From: Henckelia pumila
Lineage: Eukaryota > Streptophyta > Magnoliopsida > Lamiales > Gesneriaceae
Assembly: GCF_033568475.1 (NCBI RefSeq)
Contig: NC_133120.1
Location: 84,834,151-84,898,150 of the forward strand
Length of the DNA stretch: 64,000 nt
Direction: 5' to 3'
The position numbers and the translations under genes were made by a program. Shown here one piece after another: positions 36,716 through 51,361 of the stretch. Under the pieces are notes generated by a model, which saw only the letters and a program-made list of their open reading frames with translations, was not told where the DNA came from and searched no databases. Every line of letters starts with the position of its first letter. Positions within the stretch are counted from its first letter, which is position 1.

Positions 36716-37468
36716 GTAATAATTTGCGGAAATGATAGTCTGTGTGATTGTAATTGATTTTGTTAGATTTTCATTTCTGTGTTATGATTTGATGTTTGAT
36801 GTTAACCATGAGAATATGGCAGGAACACGATTTGGTGTGTGTTTTTTGCTATTCTTATTTAGGTTTGTAACAGCATGGTTATGTTATTTTAGAAGTTAGA
36901 AATTCATATGCTCACATTCCGTTTGGTTGATTTTGTTGGATTCAGCTGTTTGATTCGTGATTTGATTTAAAGCATTCGTGAGAAATGTTTATTCACTGCC
37001 ATACAAATTCTGTGTGTTTGTGGAGACCTGCCGAAAGAATGTATTTTTGTTAACTATGCCTAAGTTCGCGTCCGAGTTCATCTTTCCTGAAGATCCCGAA
37101 ATTAAGTTTGTGATCTGAAATATGGTCGTTAGAATGGCAGCTGGTTTCTTATTCGACAACTTAAATACTGTAGAGGGTGAACGGGTTTAAACTTTGAACT
37201 TTCACGTTTTATTTGGGGAGTTTCTATCAATCTCTAATTCAATAAAAATTTTCATTTCACATTATTTTCAATCTTTTCATTGAATACATGAAAGTTTTTG
37301 TGTACACCGGTGAGTATTGACTTCTGAAAACTCATAGAGACTAAGGAAGTTGCTTAGAATAACAAAAATATTGTTTCTTTTTTAACACTGTAGTTTATGG
37401 TTTCTCATCCAGCTATGTATAATAGCTTCTGATTTTCTATTCATTTTATCTGATTTCTTCCATGGAAG

Positions 37469-38774
<1,306 letters not shown>

Positions 38775-40950
38775 GTTTACAAGAAGTTTTGTTTTGCTTG
38801 GACCATTTTGTTATTGTCTTCTAAAGTTCTGGGATATTTAATTGGGATCCGAATCTTATTTTTATGTATGCGTTAAGTTGCTATTTGCATTTTGAGATTT
38901 GGACCTTAATTTAGTATTCACTATTATATCATTGGTTTTGCTGCCCCTGGTAGGTCAACATCTTTAGTGAATACTGTAATGTATTTGAAATGAAATGTGA
39001 GTTTTTTTGTCAGCTTAATTAATTCCCAAAATATTTTTAAATTTTATTTAGTATTTTCAGAAATTCCTTCAACTTTTCTTCCATACGATGCCTTTCGACC
39101 AAAATAGTTCTGCAACATTTTTAATTTCTAGGCCTACAACATTTGTTTTTCAAAATCACTTTTTTGAATGGAAGAATTTCAAATGTATTTTTGTTCTCTT
39201 AAAAAGTAATATCATAAATTTTAAATTCATTCGTTTTACGTTTACATAGTATTTTATGTTAACTAGGAAATCTGGCACACAATAATTCAAGTGCACTGAT
39301 TTTTTTTATATAAATAATTTTTTCTTAAAAATCCTTTTAGCTGTTTTTTTAAGGAAATATTTAAGATATTGATTATATTAACAAATAATTTTAGCTACTA
39401 TTATAATTTCCTGAAATAAATTTGTTGTGACAAATTTTACTGGATGAAATAAGAATATTTTTGTCTATCCATTACATTGTCAAGTTAGTTATTTTGGTTC
39501 TTTATTATATAGTTTAGATTATAAACCGTTGGGTACTATCTGATCTCATTAACCCCTCAAAAAGATTCACTCACCATCTTTTTCTCAGTATTTTGGTATA
39601 GAACTCAACCTCATGTCTATAAACTCAGCGTCAAATATTTGTTTTCAAATTTAAATTATTTTCCTGACAAAATTTATAACTCAGGGTTAAGGTGTAAATT
39701 CGATATTATATATATTCCAAGTATATTAGCCCAGAGAATCAATGTATTTTTTTTATTATATTATACTAGTACTAATAAAAAAGCACGTGAGTCACATGAA
39801 AAATGTATAATATGATAAAAAAATAAATTTAAATTTACTCATATTTATAATAAAAGTAAAAAATAAGTAATGACTAAAATCTTAAATAATATATTTGTTT
39901 TATTTTTTTAATATGTATTAAATTTTTAAAGAGTTGCTAAGGATCTTATATTTGAATCTTAAATAGTTAAAGTATTTAAATAAATGTGGATTGGATTTTG
40001 ACATTTATTCTTCAATGATTATTTTTTGACTTATTTCTATTGATGAATTTAATTTATAATATTTATTTTTTACTGAAATTATAAATTATCCATTTATTTG
40101 ATATTCTATCTTTAACTTCCTTAATTTTTTACACTCATGTTCCATCAATGTATATATGGAAAAAAAAATATTTCTCTGAACGAAATTTTTTTCATAGAAA
40201 TTCTTTCAATCCATGCGATGCACGGAATATTAGCAAATATTGATATAATTTAATGAATATATATTTAATTTTAAATATTATTATAAAAAATTTATTTTAT
40301 CAAAAAAAATTATATAATTAAGGATAACGCTTGAATAGGATTAATAATTTTATACTGTTAAATTGATTTTTGTTTTCCAAGCGAAACTCTTACTGATAGA
40401 AAGAATCTAAAAAGATATCTAAAAAAATTATATATTATTTTTCTTTAAACAATTTGAAAGAAATAATTATTTTTTAAAGTGTCAAAATTTTGTCATTTAG
40501 TAGTTGAATTAATATAGATTAAAAATTTTAATTTGTTTTTAGACTATGTTAAAAATGAAATAAATATTTTAATTAAGATACATAAAATAGTGATTTACGG
40601 ACAATCAATATATCAAATATTTACCACGATAATCTTTTAAGAAGTTTGAAAATATAATATTATATATAAAAAAACATTTATATTTATTTAGTATGATACA
40701 AAGTAGTCAGAACTAAATACATTAAAGCAACACAAAACTCAAACCATAAGCAAAATTGAATAAAATGATAAATCAATGTATATATTTAAATCATTAAATG
40801 TATCTTATATTTTCAGGTGGATCGATTCATAACATCGATTATGTTAATCAAAACTTATACTATCCTATATATCATTCTTTAAAATTTTGACTTATACATG
40901 AATCACAAATTACATTATAATGTATAACATTAATTACTATTTCCCACTGT
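38775..40950. other. AT-rich intergenic DNA downstream of RPL7
   Basis: The first about 230 bp are likely the RPL7 3' UTR. The rest is very AT-rich without a recognisable gene. CTAGT at 39766 next to a CACGTGAGTCACATG palindrome could be a minus-strand Helitron 3' end, but no matching 5' end was identified. Confidence 0.5.
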
Positions 40951-41570
40951 TTTTAAAACCGGACCGGACCGGCCGGTTTAAAATGGTTTTTGAGGCGACC
41001 GATCTCTGGTCCGGTCTGGAACACCCTCAAAAACCGTTTTAATGATTTCACCGCTCAGAACCGGTCAAAACCGATCGAACCGGCCAAGAACCGGTCCCAA
41101 GAACCGGCCAAAAAATTGGTCGAACCGGTTTTTCGAATTTATTTTTTTAAAAAAAATTAGTTTTTTAAATTTTAAAATCTTAAAAAAATTAGTTTTTTAA
41201 ATTTTAAAATCTTAATTTAATATTTTATTATATACATATACATGATTATTTGGAATTTGTACTTCGTTAAAAATATTATTTTAGTATTATTAGAGTTTTT
41301 TTAATTAATTAATTAATTTTTAAAAATATATATATAACTATAATTAATATTTTGAATATATTTATATAGTTTTTTTATTTTTTAAACTATGATAAATATA
41401 TTCTTGTCTATTTATATACATATTTTAGGTTTTTAAAATTTAAAAGATAATATTAATTATATTACATTATATAAACGATTTTTCGGTCCGACCATTCGGT
41501 TAAAGCGACTGAACCAATTGAATCGTTTTTTAAGGATATATCGATTCGATCACCGATCTAATTACGAAAA
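40951..41570. repeat. Unclassified repeat built of ACCGG/CCGGT words
   Basis: Starts TTTTAAAACCGGACCGGACC and is dense in GGACCGG, AACCGGTC and GAACCGG words to about 41135. An AT-rich middle follows, then a second, weaker set (TCGGTCCGACC, CGATTCGATC) near 41490-41560. Similar to the hAT elements in style, but no hAT ends or duplication were found. Confidence 0.5.
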
Positions 41571-41824
41571 AATTGCTATTTCCTTTACCAGCATTATGTA
41601 GCATATATACCCTCTGTTTTTAATAGGATACGGCTGCCTACGGAGTCACCACGAACCACCGAAGAAATGACAAGTGTACGCGCGCTTCCAGCATACGTGT
41701 GTGTCGAGTAATAAGTAACAGTCATCTTGAAAGAATATTATATAAATCACAAAACCAGACACCCAAATATGACAAATTAAAGGGTCTCTATCTAAATCTT
41801 AATCGACAAAAATTACAAACAAAA

Positions 41825-42046
41825 ATGGAAGCCACCAAGGAGAGGAAAGAGCAGAAGCACAAGGAGCAAGAAGAACAAAACACAAGAGGTGATTCAATGG
41901 GTGAATTAGGGAGGGGGATTATTCGAGAAGCTATCATCACCAAAAGCACAGACGACGATGATCGCACAAGAAGTGTAGCGAAACAACCCGAAGATGTGTT
42001 GGCATATTCGAGAACTGTTCATCAAACCGACTCTTCGCTTGAATGA
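41825..42046 (+). CDS. Small hypothetical hydrophilic protein (73 aa)
   Basis: A single open frame beginning at ATG 41825 (context AAAAATGGAA), rich in Glu, Lys, Arg and Asp, with the N-terminal stretch KERKEQKHKEQEEQ and a mixed C-terminus. It has no signal peptide, membrane segment or known domain. The same frame stays open upstream to 41699, but the shorter start is preferred because the upstream part is AT-rich leader-like DNA. An ACGTGT element lies near 41695, which would fit ABA or stress control. The composition and the neat stop followed by T-rich 3' DNA suggest a real small gene, possibly LEA-like or stress-related, but no family was recognised. It could also be a chance open frame. 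Confidence 0.4.
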   Translation: MEATKERKEQKHKEQEEQNTRGDSMGELGRGIIREAIITKSTDDDDRTRSVAKQPEDVLAYSRTVHQTDSSLE

Positions 42047-42197
42047 CCCAATATCTCTTCATTAGTTTCTTTCTTTCTTGTTGGAATGTCGGTTTAATAA
42101 TTCACCAGTACTTACTGTGTTCTAATTTCTAATGAGTAAATTCAACCATCGTTTTAAGTGGTTTTCATCTACTCTTTTCGCTTTTGATCCCTGCGAT

Positions 42198-42561
42198 TAG
42201 GGTTGGAGAAAAATACCAATGCTGAAAATATCGTCATATCGTATCGAAAAATTTATCGAATATATCAAAAAATTGGTATATCGAAAATCTCGGTACATCG
42301 TACCGAAATTTTTGGTATCGGTATCGATATATAAATTTTTTTATTTGGGTATATCGAATATATCGAATTATTATTTTTTTTTAATTTTTACCATATACCG
42401 AGTTTTTTTTCGGTATAATTTTTTGGTATACGAATTTTTTTTATTTTCAGTACGGTATCCTGTATAAAATATTTCAATACCGAAAATATCGAATTTTCGG
42501 TATGGTATCGGTATGAACGGTACGGTTCGATATAAATTACGATATACCGTACCCAGCCCTA
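42198..42561. mobile_element. Non-autonomous hAT element built of TATCG/CGGTA words (364 bp)
   Basis: The left end TAGGGTTGGAG and the right end CCCAGCCCTA are of the hAT type. The flanks CCTGCGAT (42190-42197) and GGTGCGAT (42562-42569) agree at 6 of 8 positions. The interior is filled with GAAAATATCG, CGGTATCGGTAT and TACCGAAA words on both sides of an AT-rich centre. Non-coding. Confidence 0.65.
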
Positions 42562-42569
42562 GGTGCGAT

Positions 42570-44041
42570 GGTGTTGATTTTCGATCGATGGCTGCTATGT
42601 GATTTGCTTTTAAATGGAGCTGCTTCAGCTACAGCTAGAAATCATTTGCATTCTTAAAAAAAAAACATATAACAAAACAATGGTCGAAGCAATCCAAGTT
42701 TGGGTAGAGTTAATCTAGTTAACATGATTTGGGAACCATATGATCTCATTAACCTCAGTTTTGGAAAAGATTCATTCCCTAAATTAAGCTCAAACTATAA
42801 ACTGAACATTTGTTTATCAAATAATTATTGCATCCAATAATCTTTTCTTTATATATAAATGCAATATTACTATTGCAATCAATGAAAAGAGTATTCATAA
42901 TTTTGATTATGATTCCAATTTTAGGACTAGAAATTTGTCTTTTTACTAAAAGTTATAGTCGATTGTAATGATACTAACTCATTTTTTTAAAAAAATATTA
43001 CAACAGTTCAAACATCATGATTCGATCAATCTATCCAAAGTACAATCAATTATTGTACTTTCTATTATTGTGGCATTCCACGTTATCTTCAAACCTTAAA
43101 TTTAAATTCCCCCGTACAAATTTTAATTTTCTAAACCCAATCCCATGTTGCAATCGGCCACAACTTTCCAAGGGTTTATAACGTTGATATTAAAATTAAC
43201 AATAATTTAACACGATTACGCGATAAGGTCCCAAGATTGTGACAATTGTGTTTCTAATCAAGAGATTTCTTTCTTTTTTTTTTAATGAGTTACAACTGAT
43301 TATGACAGACGCATTATTTTCTACATTAATTGCAATTATTTGTGCTTACTGGATTGGTAAAAGTCAACACGACCTTGTTTTTTGTTTTGTTTTTTTTAAC
43401 CTAAACAAGAAGAAATTAAAATCGATAATACGAAATATAATTTTGATATAAACAAAAAATTCTCAATTAAGATTAATTTGTACTGGTTGTGCAAACTTAT
43501 TTTATTTCTCGATTCAATAAAAGATCAAAGAAGTGAATATCATCCCAAAATAACAATGTTAAGGTAGTGTTTTGTAGAACTTATAGAAATTACTTTTTAG
43601 TTTTTTCTTAACAAAAAAAAAAAACTGAAAAGTATTTCCCAAAATTCTCTCAAATATTATCTAAGTTTCTAACCCCAAATGAAATGAAATGACATAAGGG
43701 ATATCCATATATAGGGGCTCAATATGTAAACATGATATCTATTTAGATTGGTTCAAACGATCCATACTCGTATATATGTCACTTCATTTTGGTCTAGTCC
43801 GATGTGAAATAAACTAAAAATCGTGAAATCGACTCGATGATCAGATTATAACTTCATAATCTGACTCTATTCTTATTTTGATCGGAACATATCTACTAGT
43901 TAGGTAAAAATCTTTACTTGGCGTGCTATTCACAACTTCATATCATCGGAATATAATCTGGCCAAACGTCATGTCCCAGACTCCCAGCACCGGGAACGGG
44001 AATTTGTTCCTTATGCAATATTTCGATGGCTTCAAATTATC
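42570..44041. other. AT-rich intergenic DNA
   Basis: No gene recognised. A short MITE-like stretch near 43563-43669 begins GGTAGTGTTTTGTAGAA and ends AAATATTATCTAAG. Confidence 0.4.
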
Positions 44042-45349
44042 ATGGATTATTTTTTTTCCCTTTTAGTTGGAGGGTGTGGAAAGAGGCAATATTTGAAGAA
44101 GTTTAAGAGTGCCTCATTTTTTTTAAAAAAAGGGTTGACTCCGAAGGAGACCTTATCTTACATGAGTCAGATTGCCTCATTTCTTGATATATTATTTAGA
44201 GTGTCTAAATCTTTTTTCCATATCAGAATTGTGTTGTTTTGTGCAATGTCATGGGCTATTTGGGGAGAGTTTTGTAGGCAAAAACATGATGCTTCGGTGC
44301 TTATACAACCTATTAATGTTGATTGGGTTACCTCGTTTCTTCGGGGATTTATTGACACCAAAAGGGCGAATGTGGTTCAGAAATCTGTAACATCGGTGGG
44401 AATTGTTAATAAGTGGAAGAAGCCTACATTGGGTCATTTTCGTTTGGACGTTGATGCAGGGTTTAATGAAAGGGATGATTGTTTTGCAATTGGGGCTGTG
44501 ATTAGGGATGATCATGGAGAGTTAGATTTTGTCTATGTTACTCCATTCGGACAGATCCAATGGTCAAAGCGTGTTCAATCCGTAATCCAGGCTCGGTTTT
44601 CAGGGGTGAGTTGTGGGCTTTATTGATTGGGATGGAACTTAGCAAGATGTGCGAATTATCCAATGTATGTGCTTACTTAGATTCCTTGGAGGCAGTTGAG
44701 ACAGTACATGATGGAGAAGGTTGTTTAGGCCCGAATGGTAACATTTTCAAAACCATCAAAGATCTGCTAATTGATGGTTTTTTTAAGGCTTCGTTTGGTA
44801 CAAGTATTATTAATTTAGATATAATTTATATTATCCAATATCGCGTTCTTCTTGACATATTATTTATACATCTTTTAATTATTTATTTTAAATAAATCAA
44901 ATCATTAAGTATTTATCTTACATCAATCAAATCATTGAATTTAAATTATTATATTACCTCTTATAAATAATATTGTTCATATTTTATTTATTATTAAAAG
45001 GACAAAATGATAATTTATCGTTTTTTATATAAAATTTAATTAATCAAATAAAAAAAATTATAATCTATCAATCAAATCAAATACTATATTAATTATTATT
45101 TCTTATTTATTTTTTTTATTACATTATAATATTTATCTATATATTTTATATTCTATTACTCAAACCAAACTGACCATAAAATGAAGAGGAAGACCAATTT
45201 TGTGGTGCACAAAATTGCAAAATTTGCTTTGTCTTGTTCCGTTCTTATTCATGAACTTTCTTATTCATGGACTTTTTCGGGCTTTCCAGTTTGGATTGTT
45301 AATATTGCTTTGAATGATATTTGAATGTGATTTCTCCCTTAAAAAAAAA
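44042..45349 (+). mobile_element. 3' fragment of a LINE with an RNase H-like domain and poly(A)
   Basis: The frame from 44042 reads through WAIWGEFCRQKHDA and KKPTLGHFRLDVDAGFNERD to AIGAVIRDDHGEL. It then continues in another frame at about 44600-44800 (FRGELWALLIGMELSK, YLDSLEAVETV). This is the RNase H-like (RVT_3) domain found at the C-terminus of many plant L1-type LINEs and of derived 'putative ribonuclease H' genes. After an inserted MITE, 45180-45320 gives the domain's tail (VVHKIAKFALSC, SYSWTFSGFPVW), followed by an A run at 45341-45349. A frameshift around 44590 and the MITE make it non-functional. No reverse transcriptase part was found upstream, so it is 5'-truncated. Confidence 0.75.
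44787..45176. mobile_element. Tourist-like MITE inside the LINE fragment
   Basis: It interrupts the RNase H-like reading. It starts GGCTTCGTTTGGTAC and ends CAAACCAAACTGACCA, with TAA at 44784-44786 and again at 45177-45179, as expected for PIF/Harbinger-type insertion. The interior is AT-rich and non-coding. Confidence 0.6.
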
Positions 45350-45427
45350 TCGAATTACTCTGATACTTTCAGAAGAGAGATTTGATTTATGAGATAGAAG
45401 CAAAATGCTTATGTTGATGATAATGAA

Positions 45428-45430
<3 letters not shown>

Positions 45431-45462
<32 letters not shown>
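45431..45462. repeat. (AT)n microsatellite
   Basis: About 16 AT units between the LINE fragment and the TT9 gene's upstream region. Confidence 0.9.
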
Positions 45463-45465
<3 letters not shown>

Positions 45466-45599
45466 AATATATTTTTTATAACGTTATATTTTGCACGGCT
45501 TGCTTTCTGATCCATGTTAATTACTATAAATATATAATCTACCCAAACTCAGTTGTCAGTATTTGATACGATGTGAACAAATGATGTCAATAACTTTCG

Positions 45600-46035
45600 A
45601 TATTATATATAATTTTATCACAACTTTTGACAGGTGGCCGCCGCCGGAGCACACCTACGCATCCTCTAATTTCTTTGTCAAGGCTCCGACCCGATTCGTT
45701 AGAGACCCGACCAAATTATTTCCCCCAAATTGTCATCCCTACCCCCAAAATCCCCCTCGCATATTCTCTCTTTCCCGTCGCCGATTTCTCTTCCCGGCGG
45801 ACAATTCAGCGAGCGCAAACCCTAAATTCTTTATCCGCGAGCTTTGATTTAGGGCTATTGCCTGTCAACGGACAGTCTCCGTGATAAGAGTAGGCGCTCG
45901 ATGAAATCAATCATTTGATCAGGAAAATCAGCATAAGAGAAAACTGATTTGCTAATTGAAGTATGTAGGCCATGTTGAGGATGAATTTTGATGCAAAGAA
46001 GAAGAAAAAAGCCGTGATCGCGAGCTCTTAAGAGG
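45600..46035 (+). promoter_or_regulatory. Upstream region and 5' leader of the TT9/CLEC16A gene
   Basis: The sequence turns from AT-rich to C- and pyrimidine-rich at about 45640-45850 (CTCTCTTTCCCGTCGCCG, AAACCCTAAATTC near 45820), typical of a plant leader. A telo-box-like AAACCCTAA lies near 45820. Open frames here (45563-45884) lack family features and probably belong to the leader. Confidence 0.45.
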
Positions 46036-49000
46036 ATGTGGTTTTCCTTTTGGAGATCCCGGGATCGATTCTCTTTAGATGAACTCAGGTAGCTTGATTT
46101 TTGTACCAATATGGCGATTGTCTTTTTTTTTTCGCGCGCATTCTCCCAGGGAATTATGCGCAGCATTACTACTTTGGACTCTTAAAAAAAATTCACTTGC
46201 TCTGGTGTGTAGATACTTGATTGATCATTTGACGAAAGTTCAAATTGTGAATGAGGTTAACAAGGTAATTTGTTTCTCTTGCTGAAACTAGGGAGCTAGA
46301 GCATCAATGCTCATTCGGTATTATAATTTTATCGTGTTTTGGGAGCATGTTTCATTTGAACTCTAATCTGGATTCTTAATATTGTGCAGGACTTTGTGAT
46401 TGAGGCGTTGAGATCTATTGCGGAGTTGATTACTTATGGTGACCAACATGATGCTGCCTTTTTTGAGTACGATTCGAATGCTTTTAATATTTGAGAAACA
46501 AATGATGCTCAAAGTGAAACTACCCATTTTATTTTTAACTCAAGTAACGATCCTCTTTGGTTTTTCATTAGGCTTTTTATGGAGAAGCAGGTTTTGGGCG
46601 AGTTTGTACGCATATTAAGAACCAGTAAAACTGTGATTGTTTCAGTCCAGCTTTTGCAAACCATGAGTATTATGATCCAGAACCTTAAAAATGAACATTC
46701 AATATGTAAGATATCATAATATTATTCCAATTTGAGCGACCGAATTTTTTAATCTGGATTTTTTTATTTCTCCGATTAATTATCTCTTTGGACAACTTTG
46801 CAGATTATATGTTTAGCAATGAACATGTGAACTACCTTATCACGTATCCGTTTGACTTCCGAAATGAGGAGCTATTGTCTTATTACATATCTTTTTTAAG
46901 GTTTGCTTCTCAATTCAGTTTTTCCTTTTTTCTTTTGGTGTCAATTATTTGATTCAATATGTTGTAATTTCACAGGGCAATAAGCGGAAAGTTGAATAAA
47001 GACACCATTTCTCTTCTTGTCAAGATGAATGATGTAAGTTCAGTTAACCTATCCTATCGCCATCACTGGCTCTTTTTGTATTTTTTGTTTTTGTTTTTAT
47101 ATCAAATCCACTCTCTGTTTTTTTCCCTGTGTTTTTAATTGTTTTGGAACATTTATAAGGTGATGAGGGAGTTTGGTTTATCATTAGTCCTTGGATCTCT
47201 GAACAGAATTGTGTTGGAGCAAAATATATTTTGAGTTATCGGACTTTATATATATAAAAAAATGAAATCGAGGAAATCACAAGCTTCAAAAATGAAAATT
47301 AGTTGAGAAAGTGATAAAAATACAACTTCTTCAACAATAAAGGTTCTGTTTTTGAATGTTGCTTACACGCAACAGATGTTTCGTTCATGCATTTTAGCTT
47401 TGATAATTTTATGGACTATGACAAAACCTGGCTGGGAGCTTACTACACGATGTTTCTTTGTTAAAATGGAAAAGATAATAAACTTGCTGTTATGCTTTTC
47501 TTTTAATCTCTTATTTTTATTTTTTGTTTTGAATTTAGGATGAGATTGTTTCTTTCCCACTCTATGTTGACGCTATACGTTTTGCTTTCCATGAAGAAAG
47601 CATGATTCGAACTGCTGTGCGTGCATTAACTCTTAATATTTATCACGGTGAGTCTCTTCTCTTTGGCCTCTGTGGCTTCCAAACTAGTAGAACATGACCC
47701 AAAACTACATAAACCATATATTTTGTTGATTTTCAGTTGGAGATGATGCTGTAAATAGGTTTATATCGAGGGCTCCTCATGAGATTTATTTCTTGAACTT
47801 GATCAAATTTTTTAGAGATCAATGCAGCAATTTGAATCATTTGGTTTCAGAAGCTTCTAAGTAAGTTGTGAAATACTGTTTCTTCATATCAAGGTTTTTA
47901 TTTCATTATTAACGGCAATGCATATTTTCACAAATATAGGAATCTTGGCCCAGAATCAAGATCTTCTATTCTTTCCGCAGTTGATGAGATTGAGGACAAT
48001 CTCTATTACTTCAGTGATGTTGTCTCTGCTGGGATTCCTGATGTTGGGAGGTTAATAATGGACAACATTTTGAAGTTATTGATATTTCCATTGGTTCTTC
48101 CTTCGTTGAGGATTGAAACTGTCAATGTATGCACGTGTTTCTCATTTTTTGTTTTCTTTTCCTCATGTTATCAGTTTTTCGACCTTTTTTTTATTGCATA
48201 GATGTTTATTATGATTCTCTGAATGTAAATCAGGAGACAAGAACTGGTGCTGTCACTTCTTTGTATTTACTTTGTTGTATTTTGCGCATAGTCAAAATCA
48301 AAGATCTGGCAAACACTGTAGCTGCCACTCTTCTCTGTCGCACAGAGAACTTTGCTGAAGATGTCTTAGCTAAAATCAATGGTTATAATTTGGAACATGG
48401 TTCTTCAAACACTTGTCAAAATTCTAATGCTATTAATCACAGTTTAGAGTCTGAGGACGGAAGTTTGCAAGTTAAAATTCCAACCCCCAGTTCTTCGCAA
48501 AGCCATCCAGAAAATGGTACCTTGGGGCAAGATTGTGGTACATCATGTGCTCCTAGGTAACTAATACTGTTGATCACTCGATCTCATTCAATTTCATATA
48601 TTTCTTATCTTATATGTAACATTCATGTATTAGTTGTTATAGTTTGCATGTGTTACCTATTATAGGATTTATAGTTTGCTTAATTGTCCCATGGCTCTTT
48701 GGTTGAGTGTTGTTGTCGCATGTGTTTTTCCACATCAGCTCCACTTTGATCTCCATTTTGTCTATGGATGAACAAGCAATGTGAGTATTATTTGCTTGAA
48801 ATTTCTCGCCTCAAATAAGGAGGAAAATACCCAGTCGGACATTGTAACAGCTATTTGTTATCCTTCCACCGTAATGTTCCTCCTTGGTGTTAATTTGAGT
48901 TTCTCATAATTCTTTGTAACAGCAATTTGTTATCCTTCCACCTGTAATGTTCCTCTTGAGCTTGGTGTTAATTTGAGTTTCTCATAATTCTTCTGTTGAC

Positions 49001-50059
49001 CACACCCTCCGAATGGGGCTGCAACATTCAAATATTTCGCTTGAAATCGATAACTCTGACAATTATGAAGTTATTTGTAAAATGCTTAGATGCATAAAAT
49101 GGTATGCATCGTGGCTAAGATAAAGCTAATTCGTGTTGCTTGCCTGAATAACAACCGGAGAATGTGAAAATTAAGTATACTTACTGTTATTGCAAAATTT
49201 GCAGGGAGGCTTTGCTTTCTTATGTTAGCAGTGGCAACGATGTTCAAGTCTCAGGCTCTCTAATTGTGCTTGCTACCTTATTACAGACTAAAGGTTCTAT
49301 AGCAAATCTTATTGTGCTACTCACCTGATGCTCACATACAATGTACTTATATTGTGTTTAGGTTGACTTGTTTCTCTATTGATTTAGGAATTGTGCTTGC
49401 TACCTTATTACAGACTAAAGGTTCTATAGCAAATCTTATTATGCTACTCACCTGATGCTCACATACAATGTACTTATATTGTGTTTGGGTTGACATGTTT
49501 CTCTACTGATTTAGGCTTCTAATTTTAATCCACTACTTTACAGTAGAAAGTTTTCAGAAAATTAAAAAACGATGGATTATGTGGTAGGAATTGGAACTTG
49601 TGATTTTCATTGGCTAAATAGTTCATACAATTTGAAACCGCGTGTTATGGATGAAGGATATCAAATTCGCTGCAAATTCTTTAAATTCAAACATGACTTT
49701 GGTAATTTGTGCACCTGCAGAACTGGATGAATCAATGGTAGATGCTCTTGGCATACTCCCACAACGCAAGCAGCATAAGAAGCAGCTGCTGGTATGTGGT
49801 CTTGAGACTTTTTCATCGTCATTGTTGGAGAAAAGAAAATCGTATGGCTTCTTCAAAAATAATTATATTTGGAAGTCATCGGGCAGTTAAAAGGAGAACT
49901 TTTGGGAAGGGTATTTGCATAAGAAGGGAAGGTTAAAATCTTCCTTCTGTAAGTGTGCAGAAATTCGTGGGCGACTGTAGTATGTTTTTGCAGTCCCTAA
50001 AAAAAATAGAAACTGCTTGTTTTAGCAGTTGCCGACGAGTGCAGGGGATCAAAACTGTC

Positions 50060-50096
<37 letters not shown>

Positions 50097-51311
50097 AAGG
50101 GCATGCTTTTTCCATTGTCTATTTCTCCCATGGAAAATGGCTAGAAAGTTTATAAAATGCAGTTTATACTTTTCAGAAAAGGTAAAACTAGGTTTCATTA
50201 TGTTGAAACTTGTATTTTCTACACTATTTCATTGTAATTCAGGCATTTGTCATTACTTGTTTGGAGTTTTGAAATGAAGCTATGATGTTTATTTTGGTGT
50301 ACTTTTATTATGCTAATTATTTTCTTTTTGTGTGTAACAACATCATGTCAATGCTATTGGTTGATGGAGAGTGCTGCTTTTCTTGTGTGATTACAGCGAG
50401 CCTTAGTTGGGGAAGATTCTGGTGAAGAACTACTCTTTTCTTCACAAAGTAGTTTGGTCAAAGATGGCATCAGTAGTGGCCTTGATTTCTATATGCAAAA
50501 GTTGAGGGTACGTGTTCTTTTACATCTGTTGTTGCTGCCTCACCTCCTAACGTTCCTGTTGCTAATCTTATTTTATGTAAATGAATCTTGTCTGTCTTTT
50601 CTGAATTTCTTTTTATCTCAAGTCATATATCCTTTTTGATAGTCTGCCCCGGCTGTATAAAATCATACATTCATTGGCTAGTAGTCATCCAACAACCATC
50701 ACTGTGTTAAATGCTATTCCCTTCACGTATACAAGTTGTGAAATATCATGAATTGTCATTTGAAGCTGTTAATTGTAAACTGTTGTAGATTTTGCACTTG
50801 CATTGTTTTCTTTTACAATTTTTTGACGTTTTTAGTGGTGTTTTGAACTTCAGTTTTACGTTTTTAGTTAAGCATATTCGTGTTTTAGGTATGGCGTATC
50901 GTTCAAACAAGTGACTAGTAAAGCATGATTTGATTTAGTTAAATCTCAATATGCAGGATCAATATGGAGTTTCATGTCGATGCCCAGAGGTTGAAGCTAG
51001 CCCTCGCGCGCATAGGTTTCAAGTATGTGCTTGACATGTAAATCTATTGAATCATTTTTAACCTGTAAATATGTTGCATGTCATAAACTATCTACCATGG
51101 GTACTCAAAAAAAAATCTGAAGTATCAGACACGGGTATGACACTCCGATAAGCGTGTCGGATACGGTAAAATCCGTGTCATTGACTTTTTTGTAAGTTTG
51201 ACCGGTCGGATATGTTTTGGACATGGCTAGGATACGACATGGACATGGTGGGGACACGTTTTCCGGGTACGCTTGGGCAAAATTGAAAATAATTGAAAGT
51301 TTTAGGGGTTA

Positions 51312-51361
<50 letters not shown>

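Noticed and set aside
39525-42815. Similar words (GATCTCATTAACC, GATTCACTC) near 39530-39640 and 42730-42810
   Set aside because: The match is short and patchy; it may be a decayed repeat, but extent and ends could not be defined.
45563-45884. Overlapping open frames before the TT9 homologue
   Set aside because: They lie in the likely 5' leader, overlap one another, and neither resembles a known protein.
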